Assembly (NCBI RefSeq): GCF_005938655.1
Contig: NZ_VCQT01000044.1
Location: 1 to 64,000 of the forward strand
DNA: 64,000 bases
Source: Alloalcanivorax gelatiniphagus
GTDB taxonomy: Bacteria > Pseudomonadota > Gammaproteobacteria > Pseudomonadales > Alcanivoracaceae
Reading direction: 5' to 3'
Under the pieces are notes generated by a model. That model searched no databases, had not been told where the DNA came from, and saw nothing but the letters and a program-made list of their open reading frames with translations. The stretch's first letter is position 1; every line of letters begins with the position of its first letter. Positions 19,261 through 27,322 of the stretch are shown one piece after another. Position numbers and translations under genes: made by a program.

Positions 19261-20520
19261 ATGAATCTTACCGAACTGAAACAGAAGCCGATCGGCGAAC
19301 TGCTGGATATTGCCAAGGAACTCGGCCTGGAGAACCTGGCGCGAACCCGCAAACAGGACGTCATTTTCTCCATCCTCAAAAAGGCGGCCAAGAACGGCTC
19401 CGACATCTACGGTGACGGGGTTCTGGAGATCCTGCAGGACGGGTTCGGCTTTCTCCGCTCCGCGGAAGGCTCCTACCTGGCCGGCCCGGACGATATCTAC
19501 GTCTCGCCCAGCCAGATCCGGCGCTTCAACTTGCGTACCGGTGACACCATTTCCGGCAAGATCCGGCCTCCCAAGGATGGCGAACGCTACTTCGCCATGC
19601 TCAAGGTCAACGAGATCAACACCGACAAACCGGAAAACGCCAAAAACAAAATTCTGTTTGAAAACCTGACGCCGCTGTTCCCCACGGAACGCTTCGTCAT
19701 GGAGATCGGCAACGGCTCCACCGAGGACATCACCTCCCGGGTGATCGATCTGGTGGCACCCATCGGCAAAGGCCAACGGGGCCTGATCGTCGCCCCGCCG
19801 AAAGCCGGTAAAACCATGCTCCTCCAGAACATCGCCCACTCCATCGCCCGCAACAACCCCGAAGCCCACCTGATCGTCCTCCTGATCGACGAACGCCCCG
19901 AAGAAGTGACCGAGATGTCACGCACGGTGCGCGGTGAAGTGGTGGCTTCCACCTTCGACGAACCCCCGGCCCGCCACGTGCAAGTGGCCGAAATGGTGAT
20001 CGAGAAGGCCAAGCGGCTGGTGGAACACAAACAAGACGTGGTGATCCTGCTCGACTCCATCACCCGTCTGGCACGCGCCTACAACACCGTACAGCCCAGC
20101 TCCGGCAAGGTGCTCACCGGTGGTGTCGACGCCCACGCCCTGGAAAAACCCAAGCGCTTCTTCGGCGCCGCCCGGAACATCGAGGAAGGCGGCAGCCTGA
20201 CCATCCTCGCCACCGCCCTGGTGGAAACCGGCTCCAAAATGGACGAAGTGATCTACGAAGAGTTCAAGGGCACCGGCAACATGGAACTGCACCTGGACCG
20301 CAAGGTCTCCGAGAAGCGCGTGTTCCCGGCCATGAACATCAAACGCTCCGGCACCCGCCGCGAAGAACGGCTGGTCAGCGAAGACGAGCTGCAGAAAATG
20401 TGGATCCTCCGCAAGGTACTCCACCCCATGGACGAAATCGGCGCGGTGGAATTCCTCATCGACCGCATGAAGCAAACCAAGACCAACGCCGAATTCTTCG
20501 ACTCCATGAAGCGCAAGTAA
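19261..20520 (+). CDS. rho: Transcription termination factor Rho
   Basis: A 419-residue hexameric RNA helicase. An N-terminal helix bundle ([20 protein letters not shown]) is followed by an RNA-binding cold-shock-like domain with GFGFLRS and [18 protein letters not shown]. The ATPase core has Walker [12 protein letters not shown], Walker [16 protein letters not shown] and the Q/R-loop region [27 protein letters not shown]. Length equals the Pseudomonas protein. The last 38 codons recur as a diverged fragment at 27103-27216, which marks this 3' end as the boundary of the accessory block. Confidence 0.97.
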   Translation: MNLTELKQKPIGELLDIAKELGLENLARTRKQDVIFSILKKAAKNGSDIYGDGVLEILQDGFGFLRSAEGSYLAGPDDIYVSPSQIRRFNLRTGDTISGKIRPPKDGERYFAMLKVNEINTDKPENAKNKILFENLTPLFPTERFVMEIGNGSTEDITSRVIDLVAPIGKGQRGLIVAPPKAGKTMLLQNIAHSIARNNPEAHLIVLLIDERPEEVTEMSRTVRGEVVASTFDEPPARHVQVAEMVIEKAKRLVEHKQDVVILLDSITRLARAYNTVQPSSGKVLTGGVDAHALEKPKRFFGAARNIEEGGSLTILATALVETGSKMDEVIYEEFKGTGNMELHLDRKVSEKRVFPAMNIKRSGTRREERLVSEDELQKMWILRKVLHPMDEIGAVEFLIDRMKQTKTNAEFFDSMKRK

Positions 20521-20525
20521 CACCA

Positions 20526-20553
20526 GGGGCCGCACACGCGGCCCCTTTTCTTT
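20526..20553 (+). terminator. Intrinsic terminator of rho
   Basis: A perfect 8-bp stem GGGGCCGC/GCGGCCCC with an ACAC loop is followed by TTTTCTTT, five bases after the rho stop. Confidence 0.88.
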
Positions 20554-20583
20554 GCCCCCCCCCCACAACACCGGATTCACCCC

Positions 20584-20607
20584 GTAGGAGCGACTTCAGT
20601 CGCGATC
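20584..20607. repeat. Single REP-like hairpin
   Basis: One copy of the GGAGCGACTTCAGTCGC-type REP between rho and the integrase relic. Similarity of the relic to integron integrases ends almost exactly at this copy, so the REP may have inserted into, or recombined at, the dead gene. Confidence 0.8.
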
Positions 20608-20609
20608 CC

Positions 20610-20790
20610 CGAAGGCCCCAACGCCTCTTCATGCCTGAACACCACCGCTACCCTCTGGCACCTCCGCGAATGGCTAAAATCCAGCCCCTCCAGCAACTGA
20701 CCTAGAAACCCCCGATAGAGAAACACCAGAGCCTTCAATCCGGTCTTCTGGGCATCCGGACTGCAACTCCTGTGAACCGCAAGACCGGCG
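20610..20790 (-). pseudogene. Decayed integron-integrase (IntI) fragment
   Basis: Read on the minus strand, one frame gives LAVHRSCSPDAQKTG, then KALVFLYRGFLGQLLEGL, DFSHSRRCQRVAVVF and RHEEAL. This follows the order of the N-terminal (SAM-like) domain of IntI-type tyrosine recombinases, where SASTQNQAL-ALxFLY, then RARRPQRxPVVxSxEE, is expected. Start, C-terminal catalytic domain and the IntI-specific patch are gone; a REP cuts the 3' side. The orientation, reading away from plus-strand cassettes, is the standard intI geometry. Recognition is by eye; a XerC-like origin is the alternative. Confidence 0.6.
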
Positions 20791-21067
20791 CCCTGCCCCC
20801 GTCACCCCCATTCCTTAAAAGGCGACCTCAACGACAACCGGCGCTTAGCGCCGCGCCCTTGCAGCTAATGGGTAGCCCATGCATTAAAAGATATGCGATA
20901 TTCTAGTGGCCCACACATCAGACATGCGAGATATAAGACAAAGAAATAAAAGTCACTTGTCGCAAAGGTCGCCGACCGGAAAGTCAGTGGGGAATGCAAG
21001 GCGTTGGTACCCGGGGCCTTACGCGCCGCCTGATCGGAACGGCGCACGGATATACGCCTGGGGATAT
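20791..21067. other. Presumed old attI / first-cassette boundary region
   Basis: There is no supported gene here. A palindrome GGCGCTTAGCGCC lies at about 20840-20852, and AGGCGTTGGTACC at about 21000-21012 resembles the right core end of an attC or attI junction (G-TTRRRY, imperfect). The 54 codons open upstream of the FRG gene in this interval have a composition unlike protein, so they are treated as non-coding. Confidence 0.3.
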
Positions 21068-21889
21068 ATGACAAACGTCGGTGATAAACTGTTAGGAATA
21101 TCTTCGATGGAATACTGTGATACCAAAATTTTTGGTTCTGTACCCCTGCCTAATTCAATTTCCGAAATCCTTGATTTGGCGAGGGAGCATTCTGCTGACA
21201 GGAGAAACGTCCACTTGTGGAGAGGTCAAAGTAATATCGTTTGGCCCATTCATAGCTCAGGATACAGAAGACTAATTAGAAAAAATCAAACTGTAAATGA
21301 ATCTAGGATGCAGTCCTATGAGGAGTATTTACTGACGCATGCAACTCATCAGGGCTATCGGTTTGAATCGGGGCGGGAGTTATCAGATTTCGAACTCTTG
21401 GCGAAACTTCAACATCATGGCGCTGCAACAAGGCTAATAGACTGTTCAAGGAACATTATGGCGGCTCTCTGGTTCGCCTGCGCTTCAGAACCAGATGAAA
21501 AAGGCCTTCTTTTTGGTGTTCACTCTGACCATCTAGGCGGAGGCGAGAACAAACCCGAGACGCGCCAATACAAAGATATTTTTAAAGGGCTCGAGCAGTT
21601 CAGGCACCCACAGACTTGGCAACCTCCGGTTGTATCCAAAAGAATTGCCGCGCAAGGTGCACAGTTCTTATACAGTACGGTGGTTGATTGCAAGATGGGC
21701 AGTCTTGCCATTGAGGAAGAGAAAGAAACACATATAGCGATTGGCATCTCTCCGGCTTTCAAAAGCATTGCTCTTGAGGAGCTGTCTGGATTATTTGATA
21801 TCCGTTACCTGACTTTATTCCCCGATATTGACGGGTTTGGCCACGCGAACAGCCAAGAATTTGATCAGCATGAGAGTGAAAGATGGTAA
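21068..21889 (+). CDS. FRG-domain protein (integron cassette)
   Basis: A 273-residue AT-rich gene product with the FRG-domain landmarks: VHLWRGQSNIVWPIHSSGYR at the N-terminal third and LQHHGAATRLIDCSRNIMAALWFA in the middle. FRG is named for the conserved F/Y-R-G triad (here W-R-G) and occurs in bacterial conflict proteins; its activity is not settled. The ATG at 21068 follows GGGGA by 4 bases. Longer in-frame starts reach into the cassette boundary. The stop is followed by one base and then an attC-like site, so this is a one-gene cassette, probably first from the old integrase. Confidence 0.75.
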   Translation: MTNVGDKLLGISSMEYCDTKIFGSVPLPNSISEILDLAREHSADRRNVHLWRGQSNIVWPIHSSGYRRLIRKNQTVNESRMQSYEEYLLTHATHQGYRFESGRELSDFELLAKLQHHGAATRLIDCSRNIMAALWFACASEPDEKGLLFGVHSDHLGGGENKPETRQYKDIFKGLEQFRHPQTWQPPVVSKRIAAQGAQFLYSTVVDCKMGSLAIEEEKETHIAIGISPAFKSIALEELSGLFDIRYLTLFPDIDGFGHANSQEFDQHESERW

Positions 21890-21890
21890 T

Positions 21891-21962
21891 TCCTAACAAT
21901 TAGCTGTTGTCGGGCGTACCTAAGCCTGCGCTTCGGTACGCAGCTAAGCCACGAGGTTAAAA
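21891..21962 (+). repeat. attC-like recombination site of the FRG cassette
   Basis: It begins with TCCTAAC and ends with GTTAAAA (core RYYYAAC ... GTTRRRY with small deviations). Inside, TTAGCT pairs with AGCTAA and GCGTACC pairs with GGTACGC, giving a long imperfect hairpin with unpaired bases. Left flank TAACAA and 72-bp length are typical of attC sites, oriented with the plus-strand gene. Confidence 0.7.
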
Positions 21963-21975
21963 ATCAAGGAAAACC

Positions 21976-22929
21976 ATGGGCAGACCTGCAATCCCAGCCG
22001 AGGTTAAGAGAGCCGTTTTAGTCGAAGCCGGCCACCGTTGTGCTATTCCTCGATGCGGCGAAACAGAGCTTGATGTGCACCACATAGTTCCCTGGGAAAC
22101 GTGCCAAAAACATGAGTATTCAAACCTGATTGCGCTTTGTCCCATCTGCCACCGCAGAGCCCATAAAGGTGAGATTGATCGTAAGGCCTTGCTTCAATAT
22201 AAATCTGCACTCAGTGCAGGTAGTGGGCCAGGAATGCAAACTAATTCTGAGGCCCCTATTGTTGAGATTAGGAGGCGAATATTTGAAAAGACCACGGAGG
22301 TGCCTGGTTACACATTCCAGTTTGACTTTCCGGACTTTGAAGGCATAGCACAACGTATTGTTTCAAAAAATATAGAGGCTTGGGGATATGAGCTTTTGGC
22401 GAAATTTAGGCATTATCAGGAAACGTTCCTGCCTGTTAAGGAGGAAAACGACCCAGAAATCGATAGCTTTTTAAAGGCCCCCAGCAGCCTAAGTGGCAGT
22501 TACCAAATCATTCGTAATGATGATGTGGTTATTAGTCTTGAATACACACTAGATAGATTTTTGACTGGCTCGGCACATGGTGGGCGTAGCACCCGCGTCC
22601 AGAACTTCTTGATCAGCCCGTTTCAACCTATAACCCCCAAGGACCTTCTAGCTGACAACTCTTCGCTAGATGACCTTTCAGAATTGGTTCGAAGCAGACT
22701 ATTATCAAATCGACAGTATAGTGAAGAGTGGGTTATCAGAGGTACGGAGCCAGAAGAGAGAAATTTTTCTAAATTTATTTTGGAAAAAGACGGCATTCAA
22801 TTTTTTTTCGATGAGTATAAAATTGACTGTTATGCCTCAGGAAGGCAAAGGCTTTGGATTGGTTTTGACCAGTTTTCAGATATTGGTAATCTGGATTTGT
22901 TGTCGAAGCTAGCGAGCAATGACTTTTAA
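21976..22929 (+). CDS. HNH endonuclease fused to a DUF4163/DUF3298-like domain (integron cassette)
   Basis: A 317-residue protein. Residues about 18-65 form an HNH nuclease: CAIPRC and CPIC zinc-knuckle cysteines around LDVHHIVPWE (catalytic His pair) and NLIALCPICHRRAH. After a linker (about 66-110), residues 115-310 resemble DUF4163/DUF3298 of RsiV-like proteins: VVISLEYTLDRFLTGSAHGG, ITPKDLL, LSELVRSRLL, FILEKDGIQFFFDEYKI and ASGRQRLWI in family order. There is no signal peptide, although DUF3298 proteins are usually exported. The pairing of a nuclease with this sensor-like domain is unusual and hints at a cytosolic sensor-effector. It is AT-rich and flanked by attC-like sites. Confidence 0.72.
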   Translation: MGRPAIPAEVKRAVLVEAGHRCAIPRCGETELDVHHIVPWETCQKHEYSNLIALCPICHRRAHKGEIDRKALLQYKSALSAGSGPGMQTNSEAPIVEIRRRIFEKTTEVPGYTFQFDFPDFEGIAQRIVSKNIEAWGYELLAKFRHYQETFLPVKEENDPEIDSFLKAPSSLSGSYQIIRNDDVVISLEYTLDRFLTGSAHGGRSTRVQNFLISPFQPITPKDLLADNSSLDDLSELVRSRLLSNRQYSEEWVIRGTEPEERNFSKFILEKDGIQFFFDEYKIDCYASGRQRLWIGFDQFSDIGNLDLLSKLASNDF

Positions 22930-22999
22930 AAACGGGCTGCAGCGGACCGTTTCCCGACGCGGGGGCCTCCAAATCGGCCACTGAGCCCGGGCGCTAGGC
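22930..22999 (+). repeat. Degenerate attC-like site after the HNH cassette
   Basis: Left arm GGGCTGCAGCGGACCG and right arm CGGCCACTGAGCCC pair along nearly their whole length, leaving one G and one A extrahelical, as in folded attC sites. The right end GGGCGCTAGGC is one base from the usual GGGCGTTAGGC. The left core is poorly kept (AAAAAC). Confidence 0.58.
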
Positions 23000-23020
23000 A
23001 ATAAAGGGAAAGGTTCTGAT

Positions 23021-23689
23021 ATGGTGGATTTCTTTGGGAATGGCCTATGCATTCATTGCCATTTGGCAAAAAATGAGCTTGTGGATCTTGCTAGCTTCAA
23101 TCAGCTGTCAGAGGCTTCATGGAAAGAGAAAGATGATACTTTACAGGAAGAACTGTCCGAACTGTTAGAAAAATATCCGGAAAAAAGTCATGACGACATT
23201 ATTGATAGTTATTCATGGGAACTTCACCTCAATCAGCAAAAATACCCCACCTTACATAGAGAATCATTGGTTATAACGGTTTTTAACTTTCTTGAGCATC
23301 AGCTAAACTCTTTGTGCCACATATTTTATGAGAGCATTAGCAGCAACCTTAAATTGAAAGACATTCATGGGCAGGGAGTAGAAAGGGCATTATTATTCTT
23401 AACAAAGGTAGTAAATATTGATTTAGCATCCTTTGGTGCGGAGCTTCCAGCCATAAAAGGTGTAAACCTCGTGAGAAATATCATTGTCCATAATGGTGGA
23501 GTACTTCCTAGTGACGCTCACGCAAAAGTTAATAAGTTTGTTTCCGAGGCAGAGCACATATCTGGCAGTGCAGGAAGAGGCGTAAACATTCATGCTGAAT
23601 TTATAGCATATTTTATTGACATACTGGCAGCATTTTTCGATAAGCTGGACAAAGAAGTCCAGAAGCACATTCAGGCATACCATGCCTAA
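23021..23689 (+). CDS. HEPN-like protein (integron cassette)
   Basis: A 222-residue all-helical AT-rich protein with no signal peptide. The segment NLVRNIIVHNGG (about residues 148-159) holds an R-N-x3-H motif, the Rx4-6H signature of HEPN ribonucleases, in the expected late position of a helical domain. The preceding region (ESLVITVFNFLEHQLNSLCH) is also HEPN-like. HEPN proteins act as toxins or abortive-infection RNases; no partner antitoxin is encoded next to it. The stop codon lies inside the core GCCTAAC of an attC-like site. A distant family match is possible; the assignment rests on the motif. Confidence 0.6.
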   Translation: MVDFFGNGLCIHCHLAKNELVDLASFNQLSEASWKEKDDTLQEELSELLEKYPEKSHDDIIDSYSWELHLNQQKYPTLHRESLVITVFNFLEHQLNSLCHIFYESISSNLKLKDIHGQGVERALLFLTKVVNIDLASFGAELPAIKGVNLVRNIIVHNGGVLPSDAHAKVNKFVSEAEHISGSAGRGVNIHAEFIAYFIDILAAFFDKLDKEVQKHIQAYHA

Positions 23690-23770
23690 CATGACAAATG
23701 CACTCGGACATCAAAAAACGACGCTCCTTCATCGCTCTGCTTTTTGTCGCCAGTGATTTGCGGCTTTATG
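23684..23770 (+). repeat. attC-like site between convergent cassettes
   Basis: It opens with a perfect core GCCTAAC that contains the HEPN stop. CAAATGCACT pairs with AGTGATTTG leaving one G unpaired, and an inner AAAAA/TTTTT stem follows. The right core is not recognisable. Because GCCTAAC reads GTTAGGC on the other strand, this site could have served either neighbour; the plus- and minus-oriented parts of the array meet here. Confidence 0.5.
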
Positions 23771-24188
23771 AGGTGATTGCACCATAGTGGAACTCGTATG
23801 GACCATCTGTACGGAACCCCATCCCCTGATAAAAATCGGCTGCGCCAGAACCCTTGTGGGCCACTAACCAAGCGCCACCGTTTTTCAGGCTTTGGATCAA
23901 CGCGCGGGCTACACCCTGCTTCCTGCATGCTTCGGAAACGAATAGCTCCTGGATACAGGTGAGGCGGCCGGAATGCCAAGGGTACGAAAACGAAAATAAC
24001 GCTCCTGTTACCTCGCCGTTCTCCTCAGCAATAAAGCAGTTCGCTGGATCAATCTCGAAAAAACGCTGTAAGTAGGCGTGTGCGTTGGCCAACTCCCAAG
24101 TTTCATTATACGGCGGGGCGGCATACGCCTCGCAAAATATCACTGCCACTTGTTCAATATCTTCTATTGCGCAATTTCGTATCTGCAT
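23766..24188 (-). CDS. GNAT N-acetyltransferase (integron cassette)
   Basis: A 140-residue GNAT protein. It starts MQIRNCAIEDIEQVAVIFCEAY and has the acetyl-CoA loop in ELFVSEACRKQGVARALIQ (R-x-x-G-x-A). The family's C-terminal part ends AADFYQGMGFRTDGPYEF. Acetyltransferases, including AAC(6')-type aminoglycoside enzymes, are common integron cargo; the substrate here is not predictable. It lies between two attC-like sites and reads opposite to the three cassettes on its left. Confidence 0.82.
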   Translation of the reverse strand: MQIRNCAIEDIEQVAVIFCEAYAAPPYNETWELANAHAYLQRFFEIDPANCFIAEENGEVTGALFSFSYPWHSGRLTCIQELFVSEACRKQGVARALIQSLKNGGAWLVAHKGSGAADFYQGMGFRTDGPYEFHYGAITS

Positions 24189-24208
24189 ACTTCTCCACCC
24201 TATAAACC

Positions 24209-24264
24209 CAATAACGCCTCAATCAGCTGCCGCTTTAGCGGTCTGCTGCATTGACTTGTTAGCC
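24209..24264 (-). repeat. attC site overlapping the DUF4062 gene end
   Basis: On the minus strand it runs from GGCTAACAA to AGGCGTTATTG. TCAAT pairs with ATTGA, CAG with CTG, and CCGCT with AGCGG around a 2-base loop. TAACAA at the left and AGGCGTTA at the right are hallmark attC ends. The site encodes the last 13 residues (NKSMQQTAKAAAD) of the DUF4062 protein. Confidence 0.75.
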
Positions 24265-25466
24265 ACCTTTCTAGCTTTCCGCCAGTGTTTTATTGATTGC
24301 ATCCCTTTCTTGTTATTCATTTTTTTGTATTCTTCAAAGACCTCATCTGAAACTATTTTTGCATCTGCCATATTCCCCAATTCAGCATGACATTTTGCAA
24401 CTTTCCATTTTAAATCAGCTTTTCGGGAATTATCGTAATTTGGGCAAATAGATAAAGCCGATTTATAATGTTCAATAGCTACATCAGGCTTTCTCTGACT
24501 TGCAGTCAAATCTCCAATCCAAATATGAACTGAAGCTTCGCCTTTTTTATCTCCAGCTCTCTCTTTAAGTTGCAGTGCATTTTGAAGTGCTGATAATGCC
24601 TCACCATTTCGACCTTGTGCCCTATAAATTCCACCAATTCTTGCTATTGCAGTTGATGCCCATGAAGTATCTCCAGAGCCATCAGCGAGATCATGCATTT
24701 GCTGATAAAGTGTTTTTGCATCTTCATACCTTTCGGCTTTGGTTAAGAAAAGCCCATACCTATCAAAAGAGTGCATATCTCGTTTTATTATTACGTCATT
24801 CGCCAACTCCTTCTCTGCGTCAGTGTCTCCACTCCTGCTTTTTAATTCTTCTATGAATGATATATCTGATTGGTCTATGCTTTGGATTTCTGTGTCATTA
24901 GCTAACTCTTTATCTTCTACAGAAGTGTCGCCGCTATGTTCTCGTGTCCACTTTGCCACGTGTCGCCTTAGCTTCTCACCAAATGCTTCTGGAGTATCAA
25001 AAGTTTCAAACAAAAGATTTCTTTCCTTTTCGAGAGACCTCTTAAAATCTAGAACAGCCGATAATTGAGGGCCCGGATCACTCATTCTTCTATGGTCTAC
25101 GGCTTTAAAAAACACCACTATATCTCGCATCGGAAGCTCTTCAGATTTCAGACAGTCGAGCGCCACCATATACTCTTCATGAGTTCCCGAGGTATAGCCT
25201 TCTTTAGCTCCAGTCGGGCTTCCCCAACGATCCCACAGAACCAAAACAAAGAGATCACAAGATTTTAAATCTTCATTTATTTTTGACTGGGGTCTACCCA
25301 TACCTCCCAAGGTGATTTCCCAGCCAATTGTTTGAAAATGACATCCTCTATCAATTGCATCAGCTTCGTTATGAGATGAGAGAAGTTCTCTAAAGACTTT
25401 TCGTTCTGATTCAAGTCCGCCCGGGCTAGCTATAAAAACTCTATAGTTTGTAATTTGTGATGCCAC
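24219..25466 (-). CDS. DUF4062-TPR protein (integron cassette)
   Basis: A 415-residue AT-rich protein. Residues about 6-100 match DUF4062: NYRVFIASPGGLESERKVF, then CDLFVLVLWDRWGSPTG and TSGTHEEYMVALD. Residues about 230-390 hold TPR-like repeats (GLFLTKAERYEDAKTLYQQM, GEALSALQNALQLKERAGD, DVAIEHYKSALSICPNYD). DUF4062 often precedes protein-interaction or NTPase modules in conflict-associated proteins. A GTG start at 25466 is preferred because AGAGGAGG lies 5 bases upstream and just inside the cassette junction; an in-frame ATG 72 bases earlier would lie across the junction. The C-terminus is encoded by attC. Confidence 0.75.
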   Translation of the reverse strand: MASQITNYRVFIASPGGLESERKVFRELLSSHNEADAIDRGCHFQTIGWEITLGGMGRPQSKINEDLKSCDLFVLVLWDRWGSPTGAKEGYTSGTHEEYMVALDCLKSEELPMRDIVVFFKAVDHRRMSDPGPQLSAVLDFKRSLEKERNLLFETFDTPEAFGEKLRRHVAKWTREHSGDTSVEDKELANDTEIQSIDQSDISFIEELKSRSGDTDAEKELANDVIIKRDMHSFDRYGLFLTKAERYEDAKTLYQQMHDLADGSGDTSWASTAIARIGGIYRAQGRNGEALSALQNALQLKERAGDKKGEASVHIWIGDLTASQRKPDVAIEHYKSALSICPNYDNSRKADLKWKVAKCHAELGNMADAKIVSDEVFEEYKKMNNKKGMQSIKHWRKARKVANKSMQQTAKAAAD

Positions 25467-25483
25467 TCTTTCCTCCTCTGACT

Positions 25484-25816
25484 GGCTAACAGGTATTAGG
25501 ACGCCGTCTCGAATATCCAATGAACGCGCCGGCGTCATATCCCGGCTTGCGTTTTTTGATATAAAACCTAATAAACCAGATGTTTCATATAGTTACAAAC
25601 CTTTCACTAGTTGGCCGCCCCCGTTCGCGTGACCACTTTGTTTGCCGGTACCGATCATACTGTCCATTTGGGCAGAAGCAGGGGCGAGCGGGCGGCACTG
25701 CACTTCTGTCACGATCTTTGGTGGGGCTTATCGCGACTGAAGTCGCTCCTACAATTAGCTGGTAGAGCCTGTGCACCATGGCATCGTGCCCGCCGGGCGG
25801 GCTGTTTGCGGCCGGT
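25484..25816. repeat. Cassette-junction / ubiD-upstream repeat, copy 1
   Basis: About 330 bp resembling 30035-30395. On the minus strand it holds an AT-rich promoter-like stretch, then an inverted repeat around GACGCC/GGCGTC and ends at GTTAGCC, exactly where the DUF4062 cassette begins, so it acts like attI or a last attC. Toward its right end are a degraded and an intact REP (25730-25753) and the shared GGCATCGTGC. Whether it is true attI is not proven, because no integrase reads away from it. Confidence 0.65.
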
Positions 25817-25834
25817 CTTTCCACAGGACCCCGT

Positions 25835-25874
25835 AACGCAAAACGCCCCGGTGATGACCGGGGCGTTTTGCGTT
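25835..25874. terminator. Strong hairpin, likely terminator of the mscS-like gene
   Basis: A perfect 17-bp stem AACGCAAAACGCCCCGG with a 6-base loop and A/T-rich outer bases lies about 45 bases beyond the stop of the minus-strand mscS-like gene. A diverged copy occurs at 27245-27289. Confidence 0.75.
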
Positions 25875-25919
25875 TGAGGCCGGGCTCAACCGCCCCGGCC
25901 TGCGATTGTTATGATCCGC

Positions 25920-26822
<903 letters not shown>

Positions 26823-27102
26823 TTGGAAAATCCTAATTGCCAGCACATAGTCTGGCTCCGCGGCGGTGTTGGAGGAGTGGAGCGCAGGGAACGGCGCCCG
26901 ACAACAGCCCCAGGTTAGCTGATGAACCTGGCCATGGCACGACTGTCCGCCCCTTCCCCGGCCTCAAGGGCAACCTTCACACTGGCCCGGTTCTTTTCCG
27001 GTTGATTCTGACTCGCCTTCAACTTGCCCGCCAAGCCGGCCGTTATACTGCCCCGCACCTTGCAGCCGGCAGGGTGGGCCCGAGTTAGCAGCTGACGAAG
27101 GT
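26823..27102. other. Intergenic mosaic upstream of mscS
   Basis: There is no gene here. It holds half of an attC-like site on the minus strand: GCTAAC, then GCTGTTGTCGGGCG (plus 26895-26908), a 14-base string identical to the attC at 21903-21916. It also holds a copy of the ubiD promoter region (TTATACTGCCCCGCACCTTG at about 27046). It therefore joins pieces of the cassette array and of the ubiD upstream region. Confidence 0.5.
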
Positions 27103-27216
27103 CTGCGCAAGGAGCTCCACCCCATGGACGAGATCGGTGCGGTGGAATTCCCTATCGACCGCGTGAAGCAGACCAAGACCAACGCCGAATTCTTCGATTC
27201 CATGGAGCGCAAGTAA
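27103..27216 (+). pseudogene. Duplicate 3' end of rho
   Basis: A 38-codon fragment ending in a stop that aligns without gaps to the last 38 codons of rho, with 11 differences in 114 bases. The protein differs at V to E, L to P, M to V and K to E. It has no start and no upstream rho sequence. Such a fragment is expected where a block has inserted at, or recombined into, the rho 3' end. Ten percent divergence suggests transfer from a related strain rather than a recent local duplication. Confidence 0.88.
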
Positions 27217-27244
27217 CACCGGCGGTCTTTTCACAAAACCGCGC

Positions 27245-27289
27245 AACGCAAGCCCCCCCCCCGGCTCACCGCCGGGGCGTCTTGCGTTT
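27245..27289. terminator. Imperfect terminator-like hairpin
   Basis: AACGCAAG pairs with CTTGCGTT and an inner CCCCGGC/GCCGGGG stem follows, ending near GTTTA. It is a diverged relative of the hairpin at 25835 and lies between the rho fragment and the TrmH-like gene end. Confidence 0.5.
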
Positions 27290-27322
27290 AAGGCCAGCGC
27301 CAGAACGTACCGCAACTACCTG

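Noticed and set aside
20906-21067. N-terminal extension of the FRG protein from an upstream ATG
   Set aside because: The added 54 residues have non-protein-like composition and would overlap the expected integrase/attI region; the ATG at 21068 has the ribosome site.
25484-25816. Calling the repeated junction a proven attI
   Set aside because: No integrase reads away from either copy, and the structure could also be a diverged attC. It is therefore labelled only as a junction repeat.
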